Origin: Diphasiastrum complanatum
Taxonomy: Eukaryota > Streptophyta > Lycopodiopsida > Lycopodiales > Lycopodiaceae
NCBI GenBank assembly: GCA_029204225.1
Contig: CM055110.1
Span: 41,833,862 to 41,897,861 of the forward strand
Length of the DNA stretch: 64,000 bases
Direction: 5' to 3'
The stretch's first letter is position 1. Every line of letters starts with the position of its first letter. Position numbers and translations under genes: made by a program. Below are positions 25,169-35,310 of the stretch, one piece after another. The notes beneath the pieces are model-generated. The model searched no databases, was not told where the DNA came from, and worked only from the letters and a program-made list of their open reading frames with translations.

Positions 25169-25977
25169 TGTTGGAAGTATTTTTAGTTCGTGCGGTGGAT
25201 AGATCTACTTACGGGTGTAGTATAGGGATGTAGAGATTTGTCCACTTTCTAAGTTTCTACAACAAGCTTCAACGGAAATACGGAAATAATCAACAAAGAT
25301 GAGAGCACTAAGGCTTACCCAACTAGTGCCCGAAACGGAAATAAAGCTAATTAGAAACAGCCATAAAAATCCTTGCTAAGGCAAACCCAACTAGCAAGAT
25401 TACTAAACTAAGACCTAAATTAACACCCAGAGGGTTTGAAAGATAATTTGCGACTAACTAAATAAACCAATAGAAACATGCCACAATAATCCAATGAAAG
25501 GAGGCAAGAGGAGGCCCGAGCACCTTCCCTCAAGCTATGCACTTTCCAAAGGGAACACAAAGAAATAGAATGATAATCTCAATAGAGAGCAGTTTAGCAT
25601 AATCTCAGAGTGTTGTTTACAAGGCAAATACCTCTCCTTTTATGGCAAGGAGGGTCTTCCATAAATATCTACTAACTTATGGGACTTATACGTTTCTAGC
25701 CTTTCTAGAACTTCTAACTTAGGATTTAGAACTTCAAAGTTTCTTAACTTAGAAAAACTTAAGATAAAATATTTCTAATCTTAAGTTTCCTAAGTCTAAG
25801 TTCTAAATCTAAGTTTAAGCTATTTTATTATTATTTAAACTTCTACTCATGGGCTTACAAAACACATGCCATGGTTGAGGTTTATTGACAGATACTCATA
25901 CGTGGACTTACAAAACACATGCCACGAAGTTTTATAGCTTTCTTTTTATTTTCTCTGTGTTAGCACAGTTGCTAACA
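25169..25977 (-). mobile_element. 3' LTR of gypsy element b
   Basis: Plus-strand ends TGTTGGAAGTAT and GCTAACA give TG...CA over 809 bp. On the minus strand it directly follows the polypurine tract AAGGAGGGGATAA (25978-25990). It lies about 60 bp from the truncated hydrolase exon 1. No second copy was found in the window because element b is cut at its other end, so age cannot be estimated. Confidence 0.75.
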
Positions 25978-25990
25978 TTATCCCCTCCTT
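25978..25990 (-). other. Polypurine tract of element b
   Basis: The minus strand reads AAGGAGGGGATAA immediately before LTR start TGTTAGCAAC. This is the plus-strand DNA priming site in LTR elements. It overlaps the stop codon of ORF3 b (TAA, 25989-25991). Confidence 0.7.
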
Positions 25991-28900
25991 ATTGGATTGG
26001 TGGTCCCACACCAATCGACGTCTTTTCGTCCTGGATCTTTTGTGCTTCTTGGAGGCGAGACTGTTGCTGTCGGGAGTGGTAGATTGTAGTGCCGATGCCC
26101 TCCATCATTTGCCACCGTAATTTGTTCAGGAAGGGCATGGGTCTGTAATAATGGAGCATACCCTATAGAAAGTTATGGGTTTTTCATAGCTCCACCATAT
26201 CAACGTGCATGGCGAAAGTGAGTGCAGCACGATAATAGAGCCTTGCTACACTGATATGGTCGTCTTGCGTGCGAGAGATTTATTGATATCAAGGGCGATT
26301 GAGGGTAGCCCTCGATCCCAAAAACCTTTGGGTTCTGCCAGAAATGCCACCAGGCCGCAATTATCCGCAAAATATTTGACGTCGCGATCAGGATTGCCAT
26401 GGTGCTTCTGGTAGAATACTCGGTAGTTGGTGACCATGTCTTCGGCTAAGTTGCCAGTATTGATGCCTATGAGCTTGGGCCGAAATATTCTATTCTTGAC
26501 CTTGGTGGCAGGAAACAGTTCTCGCCGCGCTACTAGATAGTATTAAGGCTTTGTGTGCATGTAGGAGGGAGCTTTGATATACCATGCCATTGAGGTCTTA
26601 CTTTGCAGGAAGAGCTGATGACGCCAAAGAGGTTGGGGATCCAGGAGTTTGACTGTTTTTTATGTGTTTGACTCTGGTCCAAATCTGGCAGTATGTAGCC
26701 ACCTCGCTCTTTTGTTGTTGGATATTTCTTGGCAAACTCCTGAGAGGCGCGCAACTCCTTGTTCGATTCTATGGGCGTGATTCTGTGCCGGATGGTTGGT
26801 GCTTCAAAGGCAATTTCGTGCTGAATTTGAGGATCGGATTCAGGAGAGAGAGGAGGCAAGGGGTTAGCTTCAGCAATTCTTTGTGACTCCGGAGAAAATT
26901 GTCGTGGAATGAATGGGGGGTTAGTGGTGTCGAGAGGGTTATAAGCGGTGGAAGGAAAAAGATAATGTTGGGAGCTGGTACCCCCAGAGCCTGACGAATT
27001 AGTTGGTGCTTGAGCTCCTTGCCCCAGGGGTTGGCCTTGAAATGAGGAGCCTTGAGTTGCAGGAGGAGCCTGCTGGAATCCTGCTCCATCTCCACCATCT
27101 GGCCCATCAAAGTGGTGCCCCGAATAATGAAATTGGGCGTGCTTTGCATGAACCGACGGTGTCGACTGAACATCGGCCTTTAAGTGTTCTTCCAGGGTGG
27201 CTATGTGTTGGTGCAAGGTATGATTGTTGTAATTTTGAGTGCTGCTCGGTCGTGGCTTTCAACTTTTGGGCCAGCGTTTGATAGGCCACCACTGGAATGG
27301 TAGTTCCCTCAGGAATAGCTGGTGGTGCGAAGTCGTTAAAGTCCACCAATTCCAACTGTTCCTTCATAGCGGAACGTGCGACTTGTGCATCTGCTATAGT
27401 CTCATCCCTTTCGACTTTGAGGTCATCGATGGTATGCTGCATGTTGGATACCTTTAGTTGGAGCTGGTTTTGGAGGTGGAGTAGCATCTGCTGCTGTTGT
27501 TGATTATAATTTGTGAGGTTCTGGATCTGCAGATGTTGTTGTTTGTTTTCCTCCTCTAGCCTTGATTTTTTCTTTCTGAAGGTCTGCCATAGCACCATCG
27601 TTGAATTGCCGCATAGTATATTGTCCCCCCAGGGTGCCGAATAGATTGTATTGGAGCTCATTCACCAACCATACCGGTTTTTGGGCTGCAAGGGGTAACT
27701 GCTCCCAAGGACCAATGTCAGGGAGGGTGTGCGTGTAGTTAGGATACGACATTGGGTTAAAGAGTAGAAAATCAAGAGGAGGGTTAGATGGAGATGTATG
27801 AAAGATGGGTGGAGGTGATTGAGGATTGATGGGCGAAAGAGGTGGGGAGATACTACGTGGCGGATATGCATGGATTGGGTTAGTGGGAACGACGGTTGAT
27901 GGAAGTGCGGTTAGTAATTGTAATGCAAAATCATCTACATTGACTGTGGAGTCAAGTAGGGTAGAGATTTGTACAGGTGAGGGCTTTCATGGAATTGTGG
28001 AAGTGAAGCCCGTGTTGAGAGTTAGTGATGGTGTGGAGGTGGCAGTAAATGGTGGGGGTGGTGGTGGGAGTGTGAGAGCAAGTGAGGGAGAGGAGGTTGT
28101 CTGTGTGGACGGAACCACGCCCATAGGATCAAAGCCCGAAGTGCTTGCTACTACTAAGCTGCCTGTTGCTGCTGCTATTGCTTGCCCGCATTGCTGGGCC
28201 TGGTGAAGCAAGGCAACCTACCATTCTAGGACCTCCTTTGGGACCTGAGAGTGTTTAAGGCTCCCTCCGGATTCAGCATACTCCGTCCCGATGTCGCTGG
28301 ATAGAATGTCGTCAGGGACATTGACTTCTGTGCTGATTGCCTTCCCTTTCTGCTTCTTAGTAGGTGGGGCTGGAGAGACTGGTTCTGCTGTCAGTTGGGG
28401 GGTGGCTCGCTTTTTTGTGCTTGGATAGAGATCATCCAGCTCCTTGATGGCAGCAGCCGCCCTAGACCCCAACTGTTTGGTGACCAACATGTGGAGGAGA
28501 TATCCACATTTGGTAGTTGGTTTTCTAGCTTTCAAAGCTCCGCACAGCTTCTCTGCTACCTTCTCAGCACACTTGTAATTTTGAGTGGGATCGTCCATGG
28601 TGAGGGTCAAAGAGAAGAGGTCACTTGATGGTACATGATCCATCTTGGCAGGATGCACTTCGACCATGGTGATGAGAATTTTTGAGGCGGCTCGTAGATG
28701 GGGATCCATGATGAGGCGTATGGCGATCCCGTCGTTGGTTTGGGCAATGGTTTTTTCTTCCTCTGTCAGAAACTTGGTAAAGTACTTGGCATCATAGCTG
28801 GTGCCCTTGCCATGGATTGTCTCTTTGAGATTGGGAAGCCAATGCTTTGGAGATCCCCAGGAGAGACGTTGATGATGGTATAGCTGCCACTCTTAGATGT

Positions 28901-29131
28901 AAGTCGAAAAGTTTGGAATTCATCCGAATAGGTGGAGTAGGCCGCTCGGATGAGGCTCTTGCTCTGCTGGTCCCGAAAAAGACTCAGATCAAAGCCAAGG
29001 TTTGTGAGGATATCCTTGGCCAGGGTGAGCTGCTCGCCGTAATTCTTGATACAGATCATAAAAATATCTCCTGAATAAGGACGAGGGGGTTTATGGCAAT
29101 GCAAACTGAGCGAGAAATCATGGGAAGCCAT
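25989..29131 (-). pseudogene. Gypsy element b third ORF (ORF3), about 3.1 kb, degraded
   Basis: Best preserved ORF3 copy by layout. Start MASHDFSLSLHCHKPP at 29131, shared in context with element a. The N-terminal domain (29131-28230) has LTNLGFDLSLFRDQQ, SGSYTIINVSPGDLQ, a frameshift at about 28800, then YDAKYFTKFLTEEEKT, CAEKVAEKLCGALKARKP and AIKELDDLYPSTKKR. A Pro/Ser/Thr-rich linker follows (28210-27680), then a Gln-rich coiled coil (27560-27230, SRLEEENKQQHLQIQNL and later LKVERDETIADAQVAR). Next come a Gly/Gln/Pro-rich part (27100-26800), EFAKKYPTTKERGGY, and the C-terminal domain with SVARLYYRAAL and LRWQMMEGIGTTIYHSR. The stop TAA sits inside the polypurine tract, so ORF3 fills all the space to the LTR. 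Function unknown. Confidence 0.65.
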
Positions 29132-29787
29132 GATAGCAGTGATTTTAAATTGCTCTAAGAATTTTGAAATTTTTTGGCATGAACTCGAGAGCAGCAATCT
29201 AAAATGAATTCGTGGAGAGAAGGGTGGAGGTCTACATATAGAACTTTTTTTGGCAAAAAATCGCAACTTCACTTAGAAATCGTCCTCAGTGTCCATGATT
29301 TGGTGATGTTGGTCGCAAATTTTGAGGCAATGTTCTGAGGGTCCGCAAATTCTGGTAAGTGATTTTCTTATGCCAAAAGAGAAAAAAAAAACGTCTGACA
29401 ATGCAAAATCTTGTCTGATCAGAATTCGCAGAGATAGTAGAGAAATCGTGGGAATCATTTTAAGCTCCAGCGAATTGTCTATGAATTCTGATAGTGGATC
29501 ACCTTTTTCTATTTTTTAGAACTTTTTGTCTTTGAGATAGAATTTGCAGAGGCCAAAAATGAACTGTGCATTGTAAAAAAGGGGTCAAGTGAATTCTATC
29601 TGAGATGCTGTAAAACAATTCTTTCGAAACTAATGGCTTTTTTGGTTTTATCAAAGAAGACTATTGATATACTTGATCTGATAGTATCTTGATGGTTTGA
29701 ACAAGAAAGCACAACAAAAATTTTGTCGAAATGGCAAGCATGCAATAATAATAATAAAATAATGGAAAACAGTAGGAAAGAAAACAA
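29132..29787. other. Non-coding gap between integrase and ORF3 of element b
   Basis: About 650 bp with no domain-bearing frame, AT-rich. In LTR elements with a third ORF such a gap can hold a splice acceptor or an internal promoter. I see no decisive signal, only pyrimidine-rich stretches on the minus strand. Confidence 0.45.
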
Positions 29788-31003
29788 CTAATACATATCG
29801 AGATAAAAATAGGGTTCATTGTAATTTCTCAGTCGACTCCCATTGACCACAATGTCGAGGATATTGCCTTGAAGGGTTTGGAGTTGTACATATCCAGAGG
29901 CTAATATTTTTTTATTGACGTAAGGTCCTTGGCCAGAAAATTTCAGTTTGCCTTTGAAGGCTTTGGCCTGGTATAGCAGGACTTTATCTCCAACCTGGAA
30001 GTCTCTAAGTTTCAAAGATCGATCATGCCATGCTTTTTGTCATCGTTTGTGGACTTGTTGAGCATGGATGCTGATCCGTCATGTTTCACAGAGTTGCTCC
30101 AAATGGAATAACTTGTTTGCGAGATTCTGATGAGTATCAAGCTCAAGGTTATAGGCCACTCGAAGGTAGGGGATATGGAATTCCATAGGCATAACGGCTT
30201 CTTGTAGCTCGCTTTGGGGTGGTGCGATAAGCCCAGAGAGTAGCATGGAGTTTGAGTCCCCAATCAGATCGGCTGGATTCGACGATTTTGGTGAGAATTC
30301 CATATAAGATTTTATTGGTGGATTTTGCTTGTCCATTGCATCATGGATAGTATGGAAAACTTTTGTGATGTACCACAAAACATTTTGAAAGGAGATATGC
30401 TATGACAGAGTTAAGAAAATCTGTACCGCTATCACTAATAAGCTCTAGAGGACATCCGAAACGAACTATAACCTATTCATATAGAAATTTTGCAGTAGAA
30501 CGAGTGTCAGCATTGCGAACAACTCTTGCTTCAGCCCATTTGGTGCAATAGTCCGTAGCTACTATGATGTAACGAGATTGTGTGTGTCGAGCAGCAGGAC
30601 TAATAGGTCCGACATAATCAACTTCCCATTTTTGGAAAGCTTGATCAATGGGTACAAGGTGTAAAGGCATGTAGTCGGTCTTTTGAAAGCGTTTTGTGCG
30701 TTGGCAGACATCACAAGCCTTAGTGTAATTGTGCGTATCCTTGAAGAGTGTTGGCCACCAAAAACCGGCCAAGAGGATTTTCTTAGCAGTTGTTTTAGAA
30801 GAGAAATGGCCTGCACCAATACCTTCATGAGTGAGGAAAATTACAGAGGGTATTTCACCTTTAGTAAGACATCGTCAGATGATTCCATCTAACCCTTGCT
30901 TGTAGAGTTGTCCTACAATTAACGTATACGGTTTAGTTTTGAGGACCAACGCACATTGTTCAGGTTTAGAGAAGGAAGAATCCATCAGCCCTGAAGTTAA
31001 ATA
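29788..31003 (-). pseudogene. Gypsy element b integrase, mutated
   Basis: The zinc-binding part is near 30830-30700 (CWWPTL-like GFWWPTLFKDTHN, ACDVCQRTKRF). The catalytic core shows the first Asp (KWEVDYVGPISPAA) and the second (ELISDSGTDFLN). The third position reads NGQAKSTNK, where Glu is replaced by Lys (element c has NGQAESSNK). Stops occur at the KFLYE end and near YYP. The C-terminal domain occupies 30015-29788 (FQVGDKVLLYQAKAFKGKL, VNGSRLRNYNEPY). The Glu loss would abolish strand transfer. Confidence 0.85.
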
Positions 31004-31829
31004 TTATATAATCTCCTTAGCCCATGTAGGTGTAGAGTCAACTTGGAAAAGGATCGCATCTGGTAAATCATCGTTGACGCCTTGATCAGGGGTAGGAAGG
31101 TTAGGGATTCGGGATAGATGGTTTGCTAGAAAATGCTGAACTCCCTTATGAACCACGATCCTAAACTCAAATTCTCGCAGTAATAGGATCCATCTAGTAA
31201 TACAGCCTGTGGTGCAGGTCTTGTTGATGAGATACAACAGTGCTTGATGATCAGTGAAGAATGCAAAAACTTTTTCTAAAAGATAATGGCGAAACTTTTG
31301 AACCGCATATACCATTGCCAAGGGGTAGTGGTATAATTGCATCCAAGAATTCAAAAAGGACTACCCAATCCATCTGCTCCAATGGCATACTTGGATGCAT
31401 CAGTATGCAGATGTTTAGAATAATCAGGAGCTCAGAGGATGGGTGCATTGGTAAGGGCTTCTTTGAGTTGATTAAATACGACGCGTTGTTCATCCGTCCA
31501 TTTGGGAACTACAACTACTTGGTAGATTAAGCGTGCTTTGTTAGCAAAATAAAAAATAAAGCACCGATAATAGTTGGTGTGGCCAAGAAAAGAGTAAACT
31601 TCACATATCATACGCAGTTCCGGTAGATTTTGAATGATAAGGATTTTTTCCGGGTCAGTGGCAATGCCATTTCATGAAATTATATGTCCTAACACAATAC
31701 CATGGGTTACCCAAATCTGGCATTTTTCAGGATTAAGAAAGATGCTGAAGCGTTGACATTGGATAATTTTTTTTTTGAGCACAAACAGATGGCATGTTTC
31801 TTTGGAATGTGCTCCTAAATTGTCCAAGT
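31004..31829 (-). pseudogene. Gypsy element b RT end and RNase H, truncated
   Basis: RT begins mid-domain at YLDNLGAHSK, so the second catalytic Asp of YLDD is Asn. It continues with NPEKCQIWVTHGIVLGH and FLGHTNYYRCF. RNase H follows (HTDASKYAIGA, MVYAVQKFRHYL, FTDHQALLYLINKTC, then FLANHLSRIPN). A stop interrupts VLGHIIS. The RT N-terminal half, protease and gag are gone: at 31829-31830 the sequence switches to a plus-strand integrase of another gypsy family. Confidence 0.85.
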
Positions 31830-32700
31830 AAAGACCCAACGGCAAAATGATTCTATTTGGGTTGTAGTGGATCGGTTAACTAAGTTAGTTGCATTCATAC
31901 CAGTAAAGTCAACTATAAAAGCTTCTGAATTAGCCCAGATCTTTGTTGAAAGATTATTTCGGTTGTATGGTCTGCACAATGACATTGTTAGTGATAGAGA
32001 TCCTAAGTTCACAGATCACTTTTGGTCAGCAGTATTCCATAAACTTGAAACTTTTTTGAGTTTAAGTTCTTTTGATAATCCTAAATCAGATGGCCAGACA
32101 GAAAGGACTAATCAAACTATGGAAGATATTTTGAGGACGTATGTTTCTCATAGGCAATCTCATTGGGAAGATTATCTCCCAGTGGTTGAGTTTGCATATA
32201 ATAGTAGGAAACATTCTACTACATGTTACAGTCCTTTTATGCTTATGTACGGTTTTCAACCTAGATCTCCAGTAAATGTTGAGACGAAGTCTATTAAGAT
32301 CCAGAAGGTTGCTGATTTTTTGCATGATATGCAAGAGATGTTGCAAGTGGCTAAGGATAGTATCCGTAGTGCTCAAGATATGGCTAAACACTATACCTAT
32401 CTTAAAAGATCTCCAAGAGATTTTAAAGTTGGTGACTGGGTATATCTTAGGATTCCAAGAGATTCTAAGATGTTATGTATAGGAAAGCATTATAAGCAAC
32501 CTACCCGTTATTGTGGACCTTTCAGGATTGTACGTAGAATTGGTTCTTTGGCATATGAACTCGGTCTTCAAGGAAAATCGACTGCACACCCAGTGTTTCA
32601 TGTAAGTCGTTTGAAACTAAGTTTACATGATGGTGATACAGTTGGATCGGATGAGGAGATTTGTTGCTTAGTATACCTTTGGGACCTGAGATAGTGCTCA
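31830..32700 (+). pseudogene. Gypsy element d integrase, C-terminal two thirds
   Basis: The open frame starts in the core at NDSIWVVVDRLTKLVAFIPV, so the first catalytic Asp region is partly lost. It continues with IVSDRDPKFTDHFW, SDGQTERTNQTMEDILR and VEFAYNSRKHS. The C-terminal domain shows FKVGDWVYLRIPRDSK, YCGPFRIVRRIGSLAYELGL and HPVFHVSRLK. There is no chromodomain before the stop near 32692. The sequence is strongly similar to element e on the opposite strand. The 5' part of the element is absent. Confidence 0.85.
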
Positions 32701-32862
32701 GAACCAGAGATAAACAATTGAGAAATCATTCTATCTCTGAGTGCTTAATTTGGTGGAAGGGTCGTAATGAGGATGATGATTCGTGAGAGAGAGTTGACAG
32801 CATAAAGAAGAATTTCCAGAAGTTTAGCTTCTAAGGATAGAAGCAGTTTAAGGAGGGAAGAA
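32701..32862 (+). other. 3' untranslated region and polypurine tract of element d
   Basis: A short non-coding stretch ends in the purine run TTAAGGAGGGAAGAA (32848-32862) just before LTR start TGCTATGTCC. Confidence 0.7.
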
Positions 32863-33124
32863 TGCTATGTCCATGACCAGTACATAGGATACAATATACT
32901 CTTAGTCTTGGATACATGGTACTCCAGTGAAACAAGCTGTTAGTTATGCCATGTCATACTGGACGTGACTTGAAAGTAATTAATATCCTTGTGAGACCCA
33001 TAACACACTAAATGGAGTTTAGACAAGGTATGAGACAGTGTATGCATGTGTAGAGTTATCGATAGCAATTCTATGAATAGTTGGTCCATGCTTAGGACTC
33101 TATTCTAGATGAACCTATGTATAA
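32863..33124 (+). mobile_element. Element d 3' LTR, first half (split by element e)
   Basis: Begins TGCTATGTCCATGACCAGTA after the polypurine tract and matches the reverse complement of the LTR at 49676-50198 for about 260 bp. It stops matching just after CCTATGTATA. The missing second half is present at 50199-50471, beginning ATCTATGTACAGG. Element e therefore lies inside this LTR. Confidence 0.75.
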
Positions 33125-34070
33125 GTGTTGCAGTCGATTTTTCTTGAAGATCGAGTTTATACGCCAAAGAACCAATTCTACGCACAATCCTGAAAGGTCC
33201 ACAATAACGGGTAGACAACTTATGATGCTTCCCTGTACGTAACATCTTAGAATCTTTTGGAATCCTAAGATATACCCAATCATCAACTTTGAAATCTCTT
33301 GGAGATCTCTTAAGATTGGTATAGTGTTTAGCTCTGAGCACTTCGGATACTATCCTTAGCCACTTGCAACATTTCTTGCATATCATGCAAAAAATCAGCA
33401 ACCTTCTGGATCTTAACAGACTTCGTCTCAACATTTACTAGAGATCTAGGTTGAAAACCATACATAAGTATAAAAGGATTGTAACCTGTAGCATAATGTT
33501 TTCTACTATTATACGCAAACTCAACCAGTGGGAGATAATCTTCCCAATGAGATTGCCTATGAGAAACATACGTCCTCAAAATATCTTCCATAGTTTGATT
33601 AGTCCTTTCTATCTGGCCATCTAATTCAGGATGATTAGAAGAACTTAAACTCAAAGAAGTTTCAAGTTGATGGAATACTGCAGACCAAAAGTGACCTGTG
33701 AACTTAGGATCGCTATCACTAACAATGTCACTTGGCAGACCATACAACCGAAATAATTCATACGCCAAAGAATCAAATTTCTTATTTTGGATATCTAATG
33801 GATGTAACAAACCACCAGCCTTATGGCGTTCAGCCTTTGCTAGGTGACAGGGTTTGCATTTAACAACATATGACTCGACATATGGCTTGAGCTTTGGCCA
33901 ATAAAATTTTCTCTTAACCAAGTCCAGAGTCTTGTGTATACTAGGATGTCCTGCACAGGGTATGTCATGAAATTCAAACAAAATCTTACGTTTGAGCTCA
34001 TCATCACCAGGTACACAAACTCTCCCATTCCAAAATAGTAATCCATCTCGAATGGTGAACTGTTCCACAA
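33125..34070 (-). pseudogene. Gypsy element e integrase with core deletion
   Basis: Zinc-binding domain present (FHDIPCAGHPSIHKTLDLVK, CKPCHLAKAERH). The frame then jumps from LHPLDIQNKKFD to ELFRLYGLPSDIVSD, losing roughly 50-60 residues that include the first catalytic Asp. The second Asp (VSDSDPKFTG) and the Glu region (LDGQIERTNQTMED) remain. A frameshift at about 33340 leads into the C-terminal part (FKVDDWVYLRIPKDSK), which ends at EKSTA near 33125. No polypurine tract or 3' LTR of its own follows. Confidence 0.85.
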
Positions 34071-34152
34071 TCTTCTTATCTTTCTTAGTTAGTTGAGTCC
34101 CCTGTGTTTATGACTCAACACTGTCCACATTTCTTCCGGCCTGAACAATGTT

Positions 34153-35310
34153 TCAAATGTGACCAAAATGAGAATCTGATTCATATTTTCCTCTCAGCGA
34201 AAGATATAGATCCGTAGAAATCTGGGTGAATGACAACTCGTTCAGTTCACCGATCTGACTAAGAGCATTTGCAACTTGATTAGAGTTGTCTCTTATGTAA
34301 CAGATTTCATGATTGAATTCTTGCAACCATGCAGCCCATCGAGCTTTTCTCCCCCGACGATCATGTTGATTACAAAAATACTTAAGAGGCTGGTGATCTG
34401 TATACACTACAACCTTACTACCATACAAGTAGTGTCTCCAGGTTTTAAGTGCATGGATTACAACAAACAATTCCTTTTCTTGCGTAGTATAGCGCAACTG
34501 AGGACCAATGAATTTTTTGCTCTCAAATGCCAGTGGCCTATCCATTTGTAATAGAATCGCTCCAACTGCAACATCACTTGCATATGTTGTCATGACGTAA
34601 GGTAAATCTGGATTTGCAATTTGTAGCACGGGAGCTAAAACAATCATTGTTTTAAGTTTTTCAAAACATTGATTCAATTTCTTGTTCCAAACAACAGGCG
34701 AACTAGGTTCATTCCTCTTTTTCTTTTTATTAACAAACCCTTTTGTCAGATTATTAAGCGATGTTGCTAACTTAGCATAATCCTCAATAAATCTCTTGAA
34801 GAAAAGTGTAAAACCTAAGAATGACTTTACTTGCGTCACAGTTCCCGGAATTGGCCACTCAATCACAATCTTGATTTTATCCTCATCAATCTTGATCCCA
34901 TTTACTGTGATTTTATGACCGAGATAAAGCAACTCTTACTTAAAGAATTCACACTTGGACTCTTTAGCGTAGAGTAACTCCCGACGGAGTTTCATCAAGA
35001 CAATTTTTAAGTGTTCTACGTGTTCCACCAAGGATTTACTGTAAACAAGAATGTCGTCTAAGAATACAACCACAAACTTCCCCAAATATGGACGAAATAA
35101 ATCATTCATCATTTGCTGGAACGTTGCTGGAGCATTCGTTAATCCAAATGGAAATACTAATAATTTATAATGACCAAATCTAGAACGAAATTCTATCTTT
35201 TGGACATCTCATGACTTAATTCTTATTTGATGGTACCCTGTCCTGAGATCTATCTTGGTGAAATACCGTGCTCCACCCAAGCGATCTACAAGGTCATCCA
35301 TCCTGGGTAA
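34153..35310 (-). pseudogene. Gypsy element e reverse transcriptase (second half) and RNase H
   Basis: RT from the copia insertion point at 35310: [20 protein letters not shown], stop, then [18 protein letters not shown] and catalytic [10 protein letters not shown]. The thumb and RNase H are open from 34932: LYLGHKITVNGIKIDEDKIK, SFLGFTLFFKRFIEDYAKLA, YASDVAVGAILLQMDRPLAF, YTTQEKELFVVIHALKTWRH and VVYTDHQPLKYF. This is a different gypsy lineage from a, b and c, closer in motif style to Del/Tekay-type chromoviruses, although no chromodomain was seen. The RT N-terminal part is on the far side of the nest at 48352-48809. Confidence 0.85.

Noticed and set aside
18733-28206. Several plus-strand frames opposite the gypsy ORF3 regions
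   Set aside because: They are antisense to Gln/Ser/Pro-rich low-complexity coding sequence, which suppresses stops; none shows a domain.
17923-29131. ORF3 as a retroviral-type envelope
   Set aside because: The position fits, but no signal peptide, hydrophobic fusion segment or transmembrane anchor is visible in any copy; the coiled coil alone is not enough.
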